Shown: piece by piece, positions 43,025 through 50,794 of the stretch
Position numbering within the stretch: position 1 is the stretch's first letter
How the letters are laid out: each line of letters opens with the position of its first letter
Assembly: GCF_000526795.1 (NCBI RefSeq)
Contig: NZ_JAGT01000001.1
Span: forward strand, 1,325,001-1,389,000
From: Ruminococcus flavefaciens AE3010
GTDB taxonomy: Bacteria; Bacillota; Clostridia; Oscillospirales; Ruminococcaceae
Reading direction: 5' to 3'
DNA length: 64,000 nt
Made by a program: the position numbers and the translations under genes
Notes under the pieces: model-generated
What the model was told of the DNA's origin: nothing
Database searches by the model: none
What the model saw: only the letters and a program-made list of their open reading frames with translations

Positions 43025-44371
43025 ATGAACAAAAAACCAATACGGCTTGATTTCTTCAGGTACATATTGGCGAATGTCATCAGCTCTTTAGGTGTATCGG
43101 TATATATTCTTATCGATACTTTTTTTATTTCAAGGGGAATGGGTTCGGAAGGCCTTGCTGCTCTCAATCTGTCTCTGCCTGTATTCAATTTCATCAACGG
43201 CTTCGGTCTGATGCTGGGAATAGGCGGCGGAAGCAAATTCTCTATGCTATACTGCAATACTGAACGAAAAGAGACGGACAGCGTATTTTCCAATTCTTTC
43301 ATTTGTATCCTCGGCATAGCTGCGATTTTTGAGATACTGGGCATTTTCTTCTCGGGGCAGGTCACTCACCTGCTGGGCGCGGACGAAGCTGTCTTTGATA
43401 TGTCTCACAGCTATATTAAGAGGATACTCCTGTTTTCACCTGCTTTCCTTGTCAATAACCACATGGCTTGCTTTATGCGCAACGACAGCGCTCCCAAGCT
43501 TGCTATGCTGGGCATGCTGAGCGGCAGTCTCGCCAATGTCATACTTGATTACGTCTTTATATTCCCCATGGATATGGGAATGGAGGGCGCTGCACTTGCA
43601 ACGTGCATCTCTCCTTTCATCAGCATCGGCGTAATGAGCATACACTTCATAACAGGCTGGAACGCTTTCAGGTTCAGACTGATACGTCCGTCGCTGAGCG
43701 TCATAAAGGAGATAGTCTCACTGGGACTTCACTCTTTCTTCTCCGAGGTCTCGGGTGGCGTAGTGATAATGATATTCAACTTTGTTATCTACCGCATATC
43801 GGGCAATACAGGCATCGCCGCATACGGAGTCATTGCCAACGCCGCTATCGTCTTTTCGGCTATATATGCAGGCATCGCCAGCGGTATACAGCCGCTTATG
43901 TGCCGATACCACGGACGAAGCGACATCTCCGCAATAAGATATGTACTGCGCCTGGCGCTTAGGACCGCAATGATATTCTCCGTTTTCGCCTATACTGCCG
44001 TTTTCTTCTGCACTTCGGAAATAGTGGGAGTATTCAACAGCAGCGGCAATCCAATGCTGAAAAGCATCGCGGAAACAGGTCTCCACGAGTACTTCCTGTT
44101 TATGCCTTTTATGGGAGCAAACACAGTACTTTCAGTGTACTTCACATCAAAGGAAATGTCCAAGCAGGCACAGCTCATATCACTGCTGCGCGGTACCATA
44201 CTTATCATCCCCCTTGCATTCATAGCTTATATGCTCAGAAGCATGACGGGAGTATGGCTCACAGTCCCTGCGGCAGAGATGATGACCTCATTTGTGGGAA
44301 TGAGCCTGCTTCTCATAACCAACAGAAAAGCATGGGCAGAGTCACTTAAACCTGTCCCGAATATAAGATAA
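43025..44371 (+). CDS. MATE family efflux transporter
   Basis: A 448-aa inner-membrane exporter with 12 predicted helices. The start MNKKPIRLDFFRYILANVIS at 43025 is preceded by a GGGGGG stretch 10 bp upstream; the frame continues upstream to 42896 into the promoter without a start signal. Typical MATE segments are ISSLGVSVYILIDTFFISRG, LNLSLPVFNFINGFGLMLGIGGG and the internal repeat LGLHSFFSEVSGGVVIMIFN. It belongs to a different branch from the MATE at 38902-40470, without the Gly/Pro tail. The substrate is unknown. Terminator at 44370-44400. Confidence 0.92.
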   Translation: MNKKPIRLDFFRYILANVISSLGVSVYILIDTFFISRGMGSEGLAALNLSLPVFNFINGFGLMLGIGGGSKFSMLYCNTERKETDSVFSNSFICILGIAAIFEILGIFFSGQVTHLLGADEAVFDMSHSYIKRILLFSPAFLVNNHMACFMRNDSAPKLAMLGMLSGSLANVILDYVFIFPMDMGMEGAALATCISPFISIGVMSIHFITGWNAFRFRLIRPSLSVIKEIVSLGLHSFFSEVSGGVVIMIFNFVIYRISGNTGIAAYGVIANAAIVFSAIYAGIASGIQPLMCRYHGRSDISAIRYVLRLALRTAMIFSVFAYTAVFFCTSEIVGVFNSSGNPMLKSIAETGLHEYFLFMPFMGANTVLSVYFTSKEMSKQAQLISLLRGTILIIPLAFIAYMLRSMTGVWLTVPAAEMMTSFVGMSLLLITNRKAWAESLKPVPNIR

Positions 44372-44400
44372 AAGCTCACCTCATATAGGGTGAGCTTTTT
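44370..44400. terminator. Bidirectional terminator
   Basis: AAAGCTCACC/GGGTGAGCTTT hairpin with a T-run, between MATE 2 and the small membrane protein gene. Confidence 0.88.
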
Positions 44401-44403
44401 ATA

Positions 44404-44634
44404 CTATCTGAACCTGTCGTCATCTTCTTTGTCATGGTATTCAATATCCTTGTGCTCGCTTTTAAAAAGCTTCACCTTTATCCATACCATAATAATTATA
44501 AAAACTACTAACGCAATGAATAAATAGATACCTTCAATGCCGAACCGGAAGATTCCCAATACCAGTATCACCGCTGCAAGGATCTGAAAAAAAGATTTTA
44601 TATCCTTGAAAAAGTTATACGGTTTGAATCTCAT
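44404..44634 (-). CDS. Small two-helix membrane protein
   Basis: A 76-aa protein of unknown function. Two hydrophobic helices (FFQILAAVILVLGIF and IYLFIALVVFIIIMVWIKV) are followed by a charged tail KSEHKDIEYHDKEDDDRFR. ATG 44634 has GGGAG 7 bp upstream. It converges on MATE 2 and shares its terminator; the CatA-like gene lies 67 bp downstream of its upstream side on the same strand. No family recognised. Confidence 0.7.
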   Translation of the reverse strand: MRFKPYNFFKDIKSFFQILAAVILVLGIFRFGIEGIYLFIALVVFIIIMVWIKVKLFKSEHKDIEYHDKEDDDRFR

Positions 44635-44701
44635 AAAATAACTCCCTACTGTTCAAGTCCGCTGCGTCAGCCATAAAGCCTGCTGTCTCATGACTTTGCT
44701 A

Positions 44702-45358
44702 TCAGATGCTGTGTATTATGAAATGAGCCATTTCAAGCTCCAGAAGACGGTATACATTTGCAATGAGGTAGCCGTCCGCAATGGCGTGGTTCAGTCTTAC
44801 AGTGACGGGCATCATGAGCTGTCCGTGCTCCTCACGGTATTTGCCCCAGTTGACAATGGGAGCAAAATAGAGATATCCGTCAGGAAGCTCTACATTCAGT
44901 GAGTCATATGAAAGCCATGATATATACGAAGCGTCAAACCAGTTTGGGTGGTTCACGGAATCAAGACCGTATTCCCTTGTCTGCTTTGCCCTGTCTATAT
45001 CCGCAAGAGCGTTTTTGTAGAAGGTCTCATAGTCCTCATAATACGTGGTATACACGGGAGTGCAGGTCTCGGTGTCCTCATGGAACACATACTGTGTGGG
45101 ATTTATGCTGTCGTAGCATATGAGCTGGTCTGTCGCCCAAAGATAGCCCATTTTGTAGTCGTCACGGGAGTTCAGCACCTTTGAGAGTATATACAGAAAA
45201 TTGATGTAGAATTTAGTTTTTGTCTTACGGGAGTACTTGACCAGCTCCGTAACGTCTATCCTTGCGGTCATAGATGTTGAGCATTTACAGTCCTCCGAGA
45301 AGTGTCGGAACACGCCCTTTCTGTAATATGTTTCCTTGTCTATTACCCTGTAATTCAT
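44702..45358 (-). CDS. CatA-like O-acetyltransferase
   Basis: A 218-aa protein of the type A chloramphenicol acetyltransferase family. The catalytic histidine motif reads LNHAIADGYLIANVYRLLE near residue 190 (HHxxxDG in classical CATs), and PIVNWGKYREEHGQLMMPV matches the strand before it. The Cys and Ser residues around the chloramphenicol site differ from resistance enzymes (YISWLSYDSLNVE), so resistance cannot be claimed; many such chromosomal homologues acetylate other hydroxyl compounds. It is a single gene with the long inverted repeat of 45431-45602 upstream. Confidence 0.85.
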   Translation of the reverse strand: MNYRVIDKETYYRKGVFRHFSEDCKCSTSMTARIDVTELVKYSRKTKTKFYINFLYILSKVLNSRDDYKMGYLWATDQLICYDSINPTQYVFHEDTETCTPVYTTYYEDYETFYKNALADIDRAKQTREYGLDSVNHPNWFDASYISWLSYDSLNVELPDGYLYFAPIVNWGKYREEHGQLMMPVTVRLNHAIADGYLIANVYRLLELEMAHFIIHSI

Positions 45359-45684
45359 ATTATCACCGTCCTTTTTCTGATAAAGCCATGAAGCATAACA
45401 GTAATGCTTATGCAGAAATTTTTACATAAACTATTGAGGAAAACCCTTTTGAAAAAGGGTTCTTCCTCAAACTCCTTTCCTAAAACTTTCGTTTTTGTTT
45501 TTTCTCATATAGGGCGCACCCTATATACTTGCAGTCCTTTTTTGTTCTGAATGCGCCCTATATGAGAAAAAACCAGATAAAAGTCTTTGGAAGGGAGTAC
45601 GGGGGATAACCTTTCCTCTGTATGGTGTTCTTAACGCAGTTAATTATGTATTATCTCCGAGGAGGTCATCCTCGGAGATTTTTA
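45359..45684. other. Intergenic region left of island 2
   Basis: No gene. Contains the hairpin AACCC/GGGTT near 45432, the long inverted repeat described separately, and CTCCGAGGA/TCCTCGGAG followed by ATTTTTA (45654-45682), a terminator at the end of the recombinase gene. Confidence 0.7.
45431..45602. repeat. Long inverted repeat (MITE-like or terminator array)
   Basis: A perfect 22-bp inverted pair at 45497-45518 and 45552-45573, centred on TATAGGGCGCA/TGCGCCCTATA. An outer, imperfect pair extends it (ACTCCTTTCCTAAAACTTT at about 45473 against its partner ending GGAAGGGAGT near 45598, about 15 of 19 bases). No open frame. Confidence 0.75.
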
Positions 45685-47337
45685 TTATGTAAATTTGGTC
45701 GTACCAAGCTCGTCCATCTCTCCGTCAAGCCTGAATGCTTTGTCAGGATGAAATGTAAAGTAAATGACTATATGATTACCGCAGGTCCTTGAACGTTTTA
45801 CAGCCTTTTCGTGGACTTCTATTCGCTCTATAAATGCTCTCATAAGCTCTGGTGTGACCTTTGAAATTGTTACATACCTCTTAGCCTTAGTGATAAAGTC
45901 ACGGATACATTTCTCTCGCGCTTTCACTTCATCAAGCTGTGAGTTGAGGGAACTGAGCTTTGATTTCAGTTCAGTCTGCTCATTTTCAAAGCTTGCAGAT
46001 AGAAGTTCATAACGCTCGTCTGTGATTTTGCCGTTGGCTCTGTCTACGAAGAGAAGCTGTATGGCGTTGTCGAGCTGCTTGATCTTGGTCTCGTATTCAA
46101 TTCTAAGACTCTCGGATTCTCTCAAATTCTTAGCAGCTTCAGCTTCGCCGTTCTTCATTGCATCGCTGTAAAACTCTTCCGAATGCTCCCTTGCGTATTT
46201 CGTTACCTTTTTCAGTGCTCTTAACACTATCTCGTCGAGCACACTTTCACGAATGTAATGTGAAGTGCAATCGCTTTTGCGGCTTTCATAGTGTCCGCAG
46301 CGGTAGCTATCGTATCCGTGGGCTTTATCCCGATTACGATACATCCTTGAACTGCATTCTGCACAGTAAAGGTAACCTGCATACTTGTCCAGCTCACCAC
46401 GTTTGTCCGCACGCTTGCGTCCTTCAAAGTGCTTCTGTACAAGGTCAAACGTCGCTCTGTCGATGATCGCTTCATGGGTATTCGGGAATATCCTCATATT
46501 CTCAGGCAAGTTCTTGATACGCTTTTTCAGTTTGTTTGACTTGCTGTACGTTTTGAAATTGACAGTATCTCCGCAGTATATCTGATTGGAGAGCATTTTT
46601 CGGATAGTGTTATTTGCCCATGCATAAGGCTTGTCAAGCTTGAGGTCTCTTGAACGGCTGCCGTTTTTTCTGTAATTGTAAGCGCTTGGTGACAGTACCT
46701 GTTCCTGTTCAAGTGTTCCACATATGCGTTTGACACCTATTCCTCCTGCGTACATCTCAAAGATATGCTTGACAACAGGTGCGGTCTCGGGATCGGGTAT
46801 GATTTGCTTTGGGTTGCTTGGATCTCTCATATAACCGTATGCTATCCATGCTGCAAGACGTTCTCCACGCTCTCCCTTTGCTCTCAGAACAGCCCGTATC
46901 TTATTCGAGCAGTCCCGAGCATACATATCATTGAACAAGTTTTTGATACCAGACATCTCGTTGAAGCCATTTGCACTGTCCACGTTATCGGTGATAGCAA
47001 TGAAGCGAACATCATATGCAGGGAATACCAATTCCATAAGCTTGTCCGTTTCCAAATGATCGCGTCCAAGCCTCGACTGGTCTTTCACAATGACCGTTCC
47101 GATAAGTCCGTTCTGAATATCGTCGAGCATATGAACATACTCGGGACGGGTGTTATCGGTACCGCTGTATCCGTCATCAACGTAATACTGACAGTTACGG
47201 AAGCCGTTCTTGTCTGCGTAGTCCTTAAGCATTAGTCTTTGATTTTCAATTGACAGCGACTCTCCTGCACGCAAGTCCTCTTGACTGAGGCGGCAGTAGA
47301 GCGCTGTTATCTGTTCCGTGTTTGATTCTGTTTTCAT
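45685..47337 (-). CDS. Large serine recombinase
   Basis: A 550-aa site-specific recombinase of the TndX/TnpX group. The N-terminal resolvase domain has the catalytic Ser in ALYCRLSQEDL (residue 18), and KDQSRLGRDHLE and the arginine-containing YARDCSNKIR. The recombinase domain follows (IAYGYMRDPSNPK; LSNQIYCGDTVNF), then a zinc ribbon (YCAECSSRMYRN with later RCGHYES and DCTSHY) near residue 365, a long coiled coil and a DUF4368-like C-terminus. It excises and inserts the element through a circular form. ATG 47337 is the first of the frame. No lesion is seen, so it may be active. Confidence 0.94.
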   Translation of the reverse strand: MKTESNTEQITALYCRLSQEDLRAGESLSIENQRLMLKDYADKNGFRNCQYYVDDGYSGTDNTRPEYVHMLDDIQNGLIGTVIVKDQSRLGRDHLETDKLMELVFPAYDVRFIAITDNVDSANGFNEMSGIKNLFNDMYARDCSNKIRAVLRAKGERGERLAAWIAYGYMRDPSNPKQIIPDPETAPVVKHIFEMYAGGIGVKRICGTLEQEQVLSPSAYNYRKNGSRSRDLKLDKPYAWANNTIRKMLSNQIYCGDTVNFKTYSKSNKLKKRIKNLPENMRIFPNTHEAIIDRATFDLVQKHFEGRKRADKRGELDKYAGYLYCAECSSRMYRNRDKAHGYDSYRCGHYESRKSDCTSHYIRESVLDEIVLRALKKVTKYAREHSEEFYSDAMKNGEAEAAKNLRESESLRIEYETKIKQLDNAIQLLFVDRANGKITDERYELLSASFENEQTELKSKLSSLNSQLDEVKAREKCIRDFITKAKRYVTISKVTPELMRAFIERIEVHEKAVKRSRTCGNHIVIYFTFHPDKAFRLDGEMDELGTTKFT

Positions 47338-47433
47338 CTATCCTCCTGTTCCGAAGCGTTCGCTTCTGGGAATCAAACCGAATAGGATACACCAACAGTA
47401 TATCACTACTCGGCCCGAAAGTCCAGAACTTTT

Positions 47434-47595
47434 TCAGCAGATTCTGTCGCCGTTTATCAAGTGTTTGATCTTATCCTCAACGGATTCGCTTGGCTTTTCA
47501 GGAGGTTTGAAAACAAGCGTCACGTTAAAGGTTTGTCCGTTTACGGTCATCTTCTTGTCCGTGCAGAGCAGTTTTTCAGTCGTTTCAGATTTCAT
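47434..47595 (-). CDS. TnpW-like transposon-encoded small protein
   Basis: A 53-aa protein upstream of the recombinase. ATG 47595 has AAAGGAG 5 bp upstream. The pattern MTVNGQTFNVTLVFKPPEKP followed by ESVEDKIKHLI matches small proteins called TnpW beside serine recombinases in Tn4451-like elements. Function unknown. Its position 96 bp upstream of the recombinase start supports the element assignment. Confidence 0.65.
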   Translation of the reverse strand: MKSETTEKLLCTDKKMTVNGQTFNVTLVFKPPEKPSESVEDKIKHLINGDRIC

Positions 47596-48270
47596 ATGAA
47601 CTCCTTTCACGTCACACTTTTTCAAACATATTATTCAATTTATAAAGGTTCTTTGACTCCGGTTACACCTCCCTGTGTTTTGTCCTTAGACGCCTCCCGT
47701 ATCTCCCTAATCATAGCCTTTATCATGGATTTTTCTCAAAAAAGACGCCTGATTATTCGGAGAACGCAGGAAAAGACGCCTATATGCTCATCTCAGCAAA
47801 TGCCGAAGAATCGGCGGGCACTGCCCGTCCGATGTGGAACGGCGGGCGCAAATGACGCCAGCCTTTATCCTGCAAACTGGGAAGGGGCACGGGTTCTCCC
47901 GTTTCAGCGGCAAACGGAATGCCGACCGCTATGCTTGCCGGTCTTGCGGACCGACTTCCGCACCCCCAACTCTTTCGTTTTTCGATACCCGTACAATCCC
48001 CACACTCGCTCCACGTTGCGCGACAATCGCGTTCAGCGCGAGCGGTGGGGTAACTATACCATTTTCATTCTGAGGACGGCAAACTCAGGGCTTTCTGCGC
48101 GTGTTTCGGATAATCGCTCTTTACACAGTTATCATTGCAAAGAAAAGAAGGCGCATAGTTTATATTATCTTTGATAGCTAATATATATCTTCCTTCTCTG
48201 TATTAAGTATATATTCTCTTGTATACTTAATATATAAGCCTATGACATCATGACACAGCCCCTATGACAA
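47596..48270. other. 675-bp region without a convincing gene; GC-rich structured part
   Basis: 47830-48060 is clearly GC-richer than its surroundings and rich in hairpins, for example CCCCAC-x-CTCGC paired with GCGAG-xx-GTGGGG (47998-48051) and GGTC/GACC near 47940. The 28-codon frame on the minus strand ending near 47638 (MIKAMIREIREASKDKTQGG) may be the tail of a lost gene. Similar stretches occur near transfer origins of clostridial mobilizable elements; oriT or mobilization-gene debris is possible. Confidence 0.4.
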
Positions 48271-48636
48271 TTAACTCTTAAACTTCAATGCCAACTCTGC
48301 GTCGCGGAGCTTGTCCTCGTCCATGTCGTAATTTAGAAATGCGACCTCATAAGAGTTCACGACCTGACGTCCATTGTCAGCATAGTTGTTGTGTATGCGA
48401 ATGATATCCTTCTGCGCAAGAGTTTTCAATGCACGCTCAACATTGCTCACCGACATCGCAGTGTCTCTTGCGATACCTGTGCGGCTAATGGTCGAGGTTT
48501 TCTTTTCGCTGTCGTAGTAACAGAGTAAGTCCATCACCACCTTGAACTCGGCAGGCGTAGTGATGTTGAGATACTCCAGCGGTGAATTGACACCGTTTGA
48601 GTACGCTGTGCAGTTGATAACGTTCAAATCTTTCAT
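48271..48636 (-). CDS. Winged-helix DNA-binding protein
   Basis: A 121-aa protein with an HTH of the MarR/HTH_36 type: ITTPAEFKVVMDLLCYYDSE, then TSTISRTGIARDTAMSVSNVERALKTLAQKDIIRI, a recognition helix plus wing. Its C-terminus is acidic and helical. ATG 48636 follows AAAGGAAG; promoter TTGACT, 17 bp, TATACT at 48708-48736. It resembles the N-terminal part of replication initiators of mobile elements, but stands alone, so a regulator of the element is as likely. Confidence 0.78.
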   Translation of the reverse strand: MKDLNVINCTAYSNGVNSPLEYLNITTPAEFKVVMDLLCYYDSEKKTSTISRTGIARDTAMSVSNVERALKTLAQKDIIRIHNNYADNGRQVVNSYEVAFLNYDMDEDKLRDAELALKFKS

Positions 48637-48707
48637 CTACATCTTCCTTTCGCGTTTCGAGTTTTTACTTGTGATGTCAAGAATGTCCGGACGTCTTAAC
48701 TGCATTC

Positions 48708-48752
48708 AGTATACACGCTCTCTTGACAAAAGTCAATAGATATAGTATACTA
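48708..48752 (-). promoter_or_regulatory. Promoter and palindromic operator of the HTH gene
   Basis: Minus strand TTGACT (48731-48736), 17 bp, TATACT (48708-48713). The -35 lies within TTGACTTTTGTCAA, and the perfect palindrome TAGTATACTA (48743-48752) sits just upstream; possible autoregulation sites. Confidence 0.65.
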
Positions 48753-48896
48753 TCTCTACCGAGTTCAATCTATAATCTATTTTTATGAATAAATTGTTAA
48801 TTTTTGGTTTCAGGCTATTTATACAGCTGCTTTCAAGACAAATCGCAGTGTTATGCGCTCTGACAAAACAGAACACTAATTCTGAAAGGAGACATT

Positions 48897-50048
48897 ATGT
48901 TTGAGATAGAAGCACACTACCATGACAGAAAAATATATCTTTCCGACGGCAGAGTCTATCCGCTCGGAGAGATACTTCTGCGCTATTTTTCAATGAATTT
49001 TTATGACTTAGGCGAACTGTTTGACGTATGTGAACGTGCAAAGTCTGAGCTGAACATCAGTTCCTTATTCTGTCCTGTGAACATAGGTGAGCGCGCACAG
49101 GAAATAGAATTCGCCTATGATGACATCGTGGACATAGCAAGAACACTTCCGCCTTTTGACACAAAACATTTCAGACATGGTCTGCTGAGAAACTTGTTCG
49201 CGTACTATAATGACATCTTCGACGAGCCGTTCTACGAGGACTCGGAGTTTGAAGTAGATGATTATAACGAACACTTTGTCAGCGCAGAGAGCACTCCCGT
49301 GTCGTATGAGGAAATGTATATCACGGAAGATTTGAACGAGCTGCGAGCGTTATCTGATTATGAATTCGACAGCAAGAAAGTTTTCAGCAACTATGAGAAC
49401 AGAAAAGACGCCGCAGACTTCACGGCTTGTATTGAGCAGATGACAAACGAGTTCTCAACTTTTATTGAAGACATAATTCGTGTTAAAAACATTTTTATGC
49501 CCTTCGCAGACGAGCTATGTGACCACAACAGTTACCCGACAACTCAGAAAGTTATCGACACATTTCAACGATACACAGGCGTTATTTCAAGCGGCAGTAT
49601 GTGCATGGGACACACAGTCATTGATACGAAAAAAGGTCCCATACTCTGTGAGACTTATCGTTTCACATCGCTGGGAGCCTTTATGTATTTTGAATTGTTC
49701 AAGTGTATCGAAGAAAAGTTTATGCCTGTCAAGTGCCGCAACTGCGGTCGGTGGTTCATCATGAAGCACACTACCTTCTCACACTACTGCAAGCGCCTGG
49801 TCAGCAGCAATCCTCCGAAGACTTGTCGTGATAATGCAATGAGCCATAACTTCAAGGAGAAACTCAGGAACGATCCAATCTGGGAGATCTATAACCGCGG
49901 CTACAAGCAGCACTATGCGCGTTTCATGAAAGGTAAAATGACAAAAGCCGAGTTTTCAGAGTGGGGCGAGTATGCTATTCAGCTCAGACAGAAAGCTGCT
50001 GATGGCGAGCTGGAGATGGAGGAATATCAGAGGTTAATTAGAATATAG
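48897..50048 (+). CDS. DUF6076 family protein with zinc-finger motif
   Basis: A 383-aa protein of unknown function frequently found on Firmicutes mobile elements. Residues 280-312 hold a probable zinc site: CRNCGRWFIMKHTTFSHYC, then CRDNAMSHNF. The C-terminal helix region WEIYNRGYKQHYARFMKG..KAEFSEW resembles an end seen in related proteins. The N-terminal 250 residues are acidic and helical without clear motifs. ATG 48897 has AAAGGAG 7 bp upstream. It converges on the HEPN-like gene with a 2-bp gap between stops, so it is not part of the kinase operon. Confidence 0.75.
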   Translation: MFEIEAHYHDRKIYLSDGRVYPLGEILLRYFSMNFYDLGELFDVCERAKSELNISSLFCPVNIGERAQEIEFAYDDIVDIARTLPPFDTKHFRHGLLRNLFAYYNDIFDEPFYEDSEFEVDDYNEHFVSAESTPVSYEEMYITEDLNELRALSDYEFDSKKVFSNYENRKDAADFTACIEQMTNEFSTFIEDIIRVKNIFMPFADELCDHNSYPTTQKVIDTFQRYTGVISSGSMCMGHTVIDTKKGPILCETYRFTSLGAFMYFELFKCIEEKFMPVKCRNCGRWFIMKHTTFSHYCKRLVSSNPPKTCRDNAMSHNFKEKLRNDPIWEIYNRGYKQHYARFMKGKMTKAEFSEWGEYAIQLRQKAADGELEMEEYQRLIRI

Positions 50049-50050
50049 AA

Positions 50051-50716
50051 TCATTGAATATTGAATTTTTTTCTGATATTTGTTCCTTTTTTCTTTACAG
50101 GATCAACAAGTTTGTCATCAAGTTTTCTAGTTAAATCATAACCTTGTTTTGAAAGTTCCTTTGTTGCTTTAAAAATGCCATCAATCTTTTGGTTTAATAG
50201 AGCGTGAATAATTGTATTGCGTTCAAGTCTCCATGATTCCAGATCTTTACTTAGAATTACTAATAAGTCATCTCTATTAAGATTATCCATTTTTTTCTGA
50301 AGTGCTGGCATATATCCATTAATGAATCGTGTTTTTCGCTTTTTCCCTTCATTTTGTTTATCTATTATTGCCTTAGTTTCTTCATCAATTCTCTGGGCTG
50401 ATTCGATGTCTAATTTCAATAAAGATTGTATGATATCCATTTTTACTCGGATATCTTTAACCTTTATTGTAGAATTTTCTGGTTTATTCAACAATACTCG
50501 AATAAAAGGATACACGGGTTTATTAATCTCCAGATTATCTTTATCTCTTGAAACAATACCGCAATAATGGAGGAAAGCCACAAGCCTGTCTTCAATAATT
50601 GCATAACCTATTACCAGACCTTCAAGATAAAATCCTTGATCATTGGCTTTTTTGTACCTTGAATATTCTGCTTTGTATGTCGCTTGTTTTTCTTTTCCTG
50701 TGGTTACTTTTTTCAT
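50051..50716 (-). CDS. HEPN-like domain protein
   Basis: A 221-aa basic protein. The helical N-terminal part (GFYLEGLVIGYAIIEDRLVAFL) and the motif RLERNTIIHALLNQK (R-N-x3-H, near residue 168) match the HEPN pattern, in which Arg and His form an RNase site in many toxins and defence proteins. ATG 50716 has AAAGGAAT upstream. It starts 78 bp after the stop of kinase 1 on the same strand, with no strong terminator between, so it may be the last gene of the kinase operon. It could be an effector or an independent toxin-like gene; assignment from motif only. Confidence 0.62.
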   Translation of the reverse strand: MKKVTTGKEKQATYKAEYSRYKKANDQGFYLEGLVIGYAIIEDRLVAFLHYCGIVSRDKDNLEINKPVYPFIRVLLNKPENSTIKVKDIRVKMDIIQSLLKLDIESAQRIDEETKAIIDKQNEGKKRKTRFINGYMPALQKKMDNLNRDDLLVILSKDLESWRLERNTIIHALLNQKIDGIFKATKELSKQGYDLTRKLDDKLVDPVKKKGTNIRKKFNIQ

Positions 50717-50794
50717 TTTTAATCATTCCTTTTAAATAATTGTTAAATAAGTTTTTAAGATTGGAGAGTTTTGCGCAGAATTTACTGCATAATA

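Noticed and set aside
44702..45358. Chloramphenicol resistance gene
   Set aside because: Only the fold and catalytic His region match; drug-pocket residues differ and the gene lies in core DNA.
47461..48174. 237-codon + frame
   Set aside because: Antisense to the TnpW-like gene and through the hairpin-rich block; no start signal or motif.
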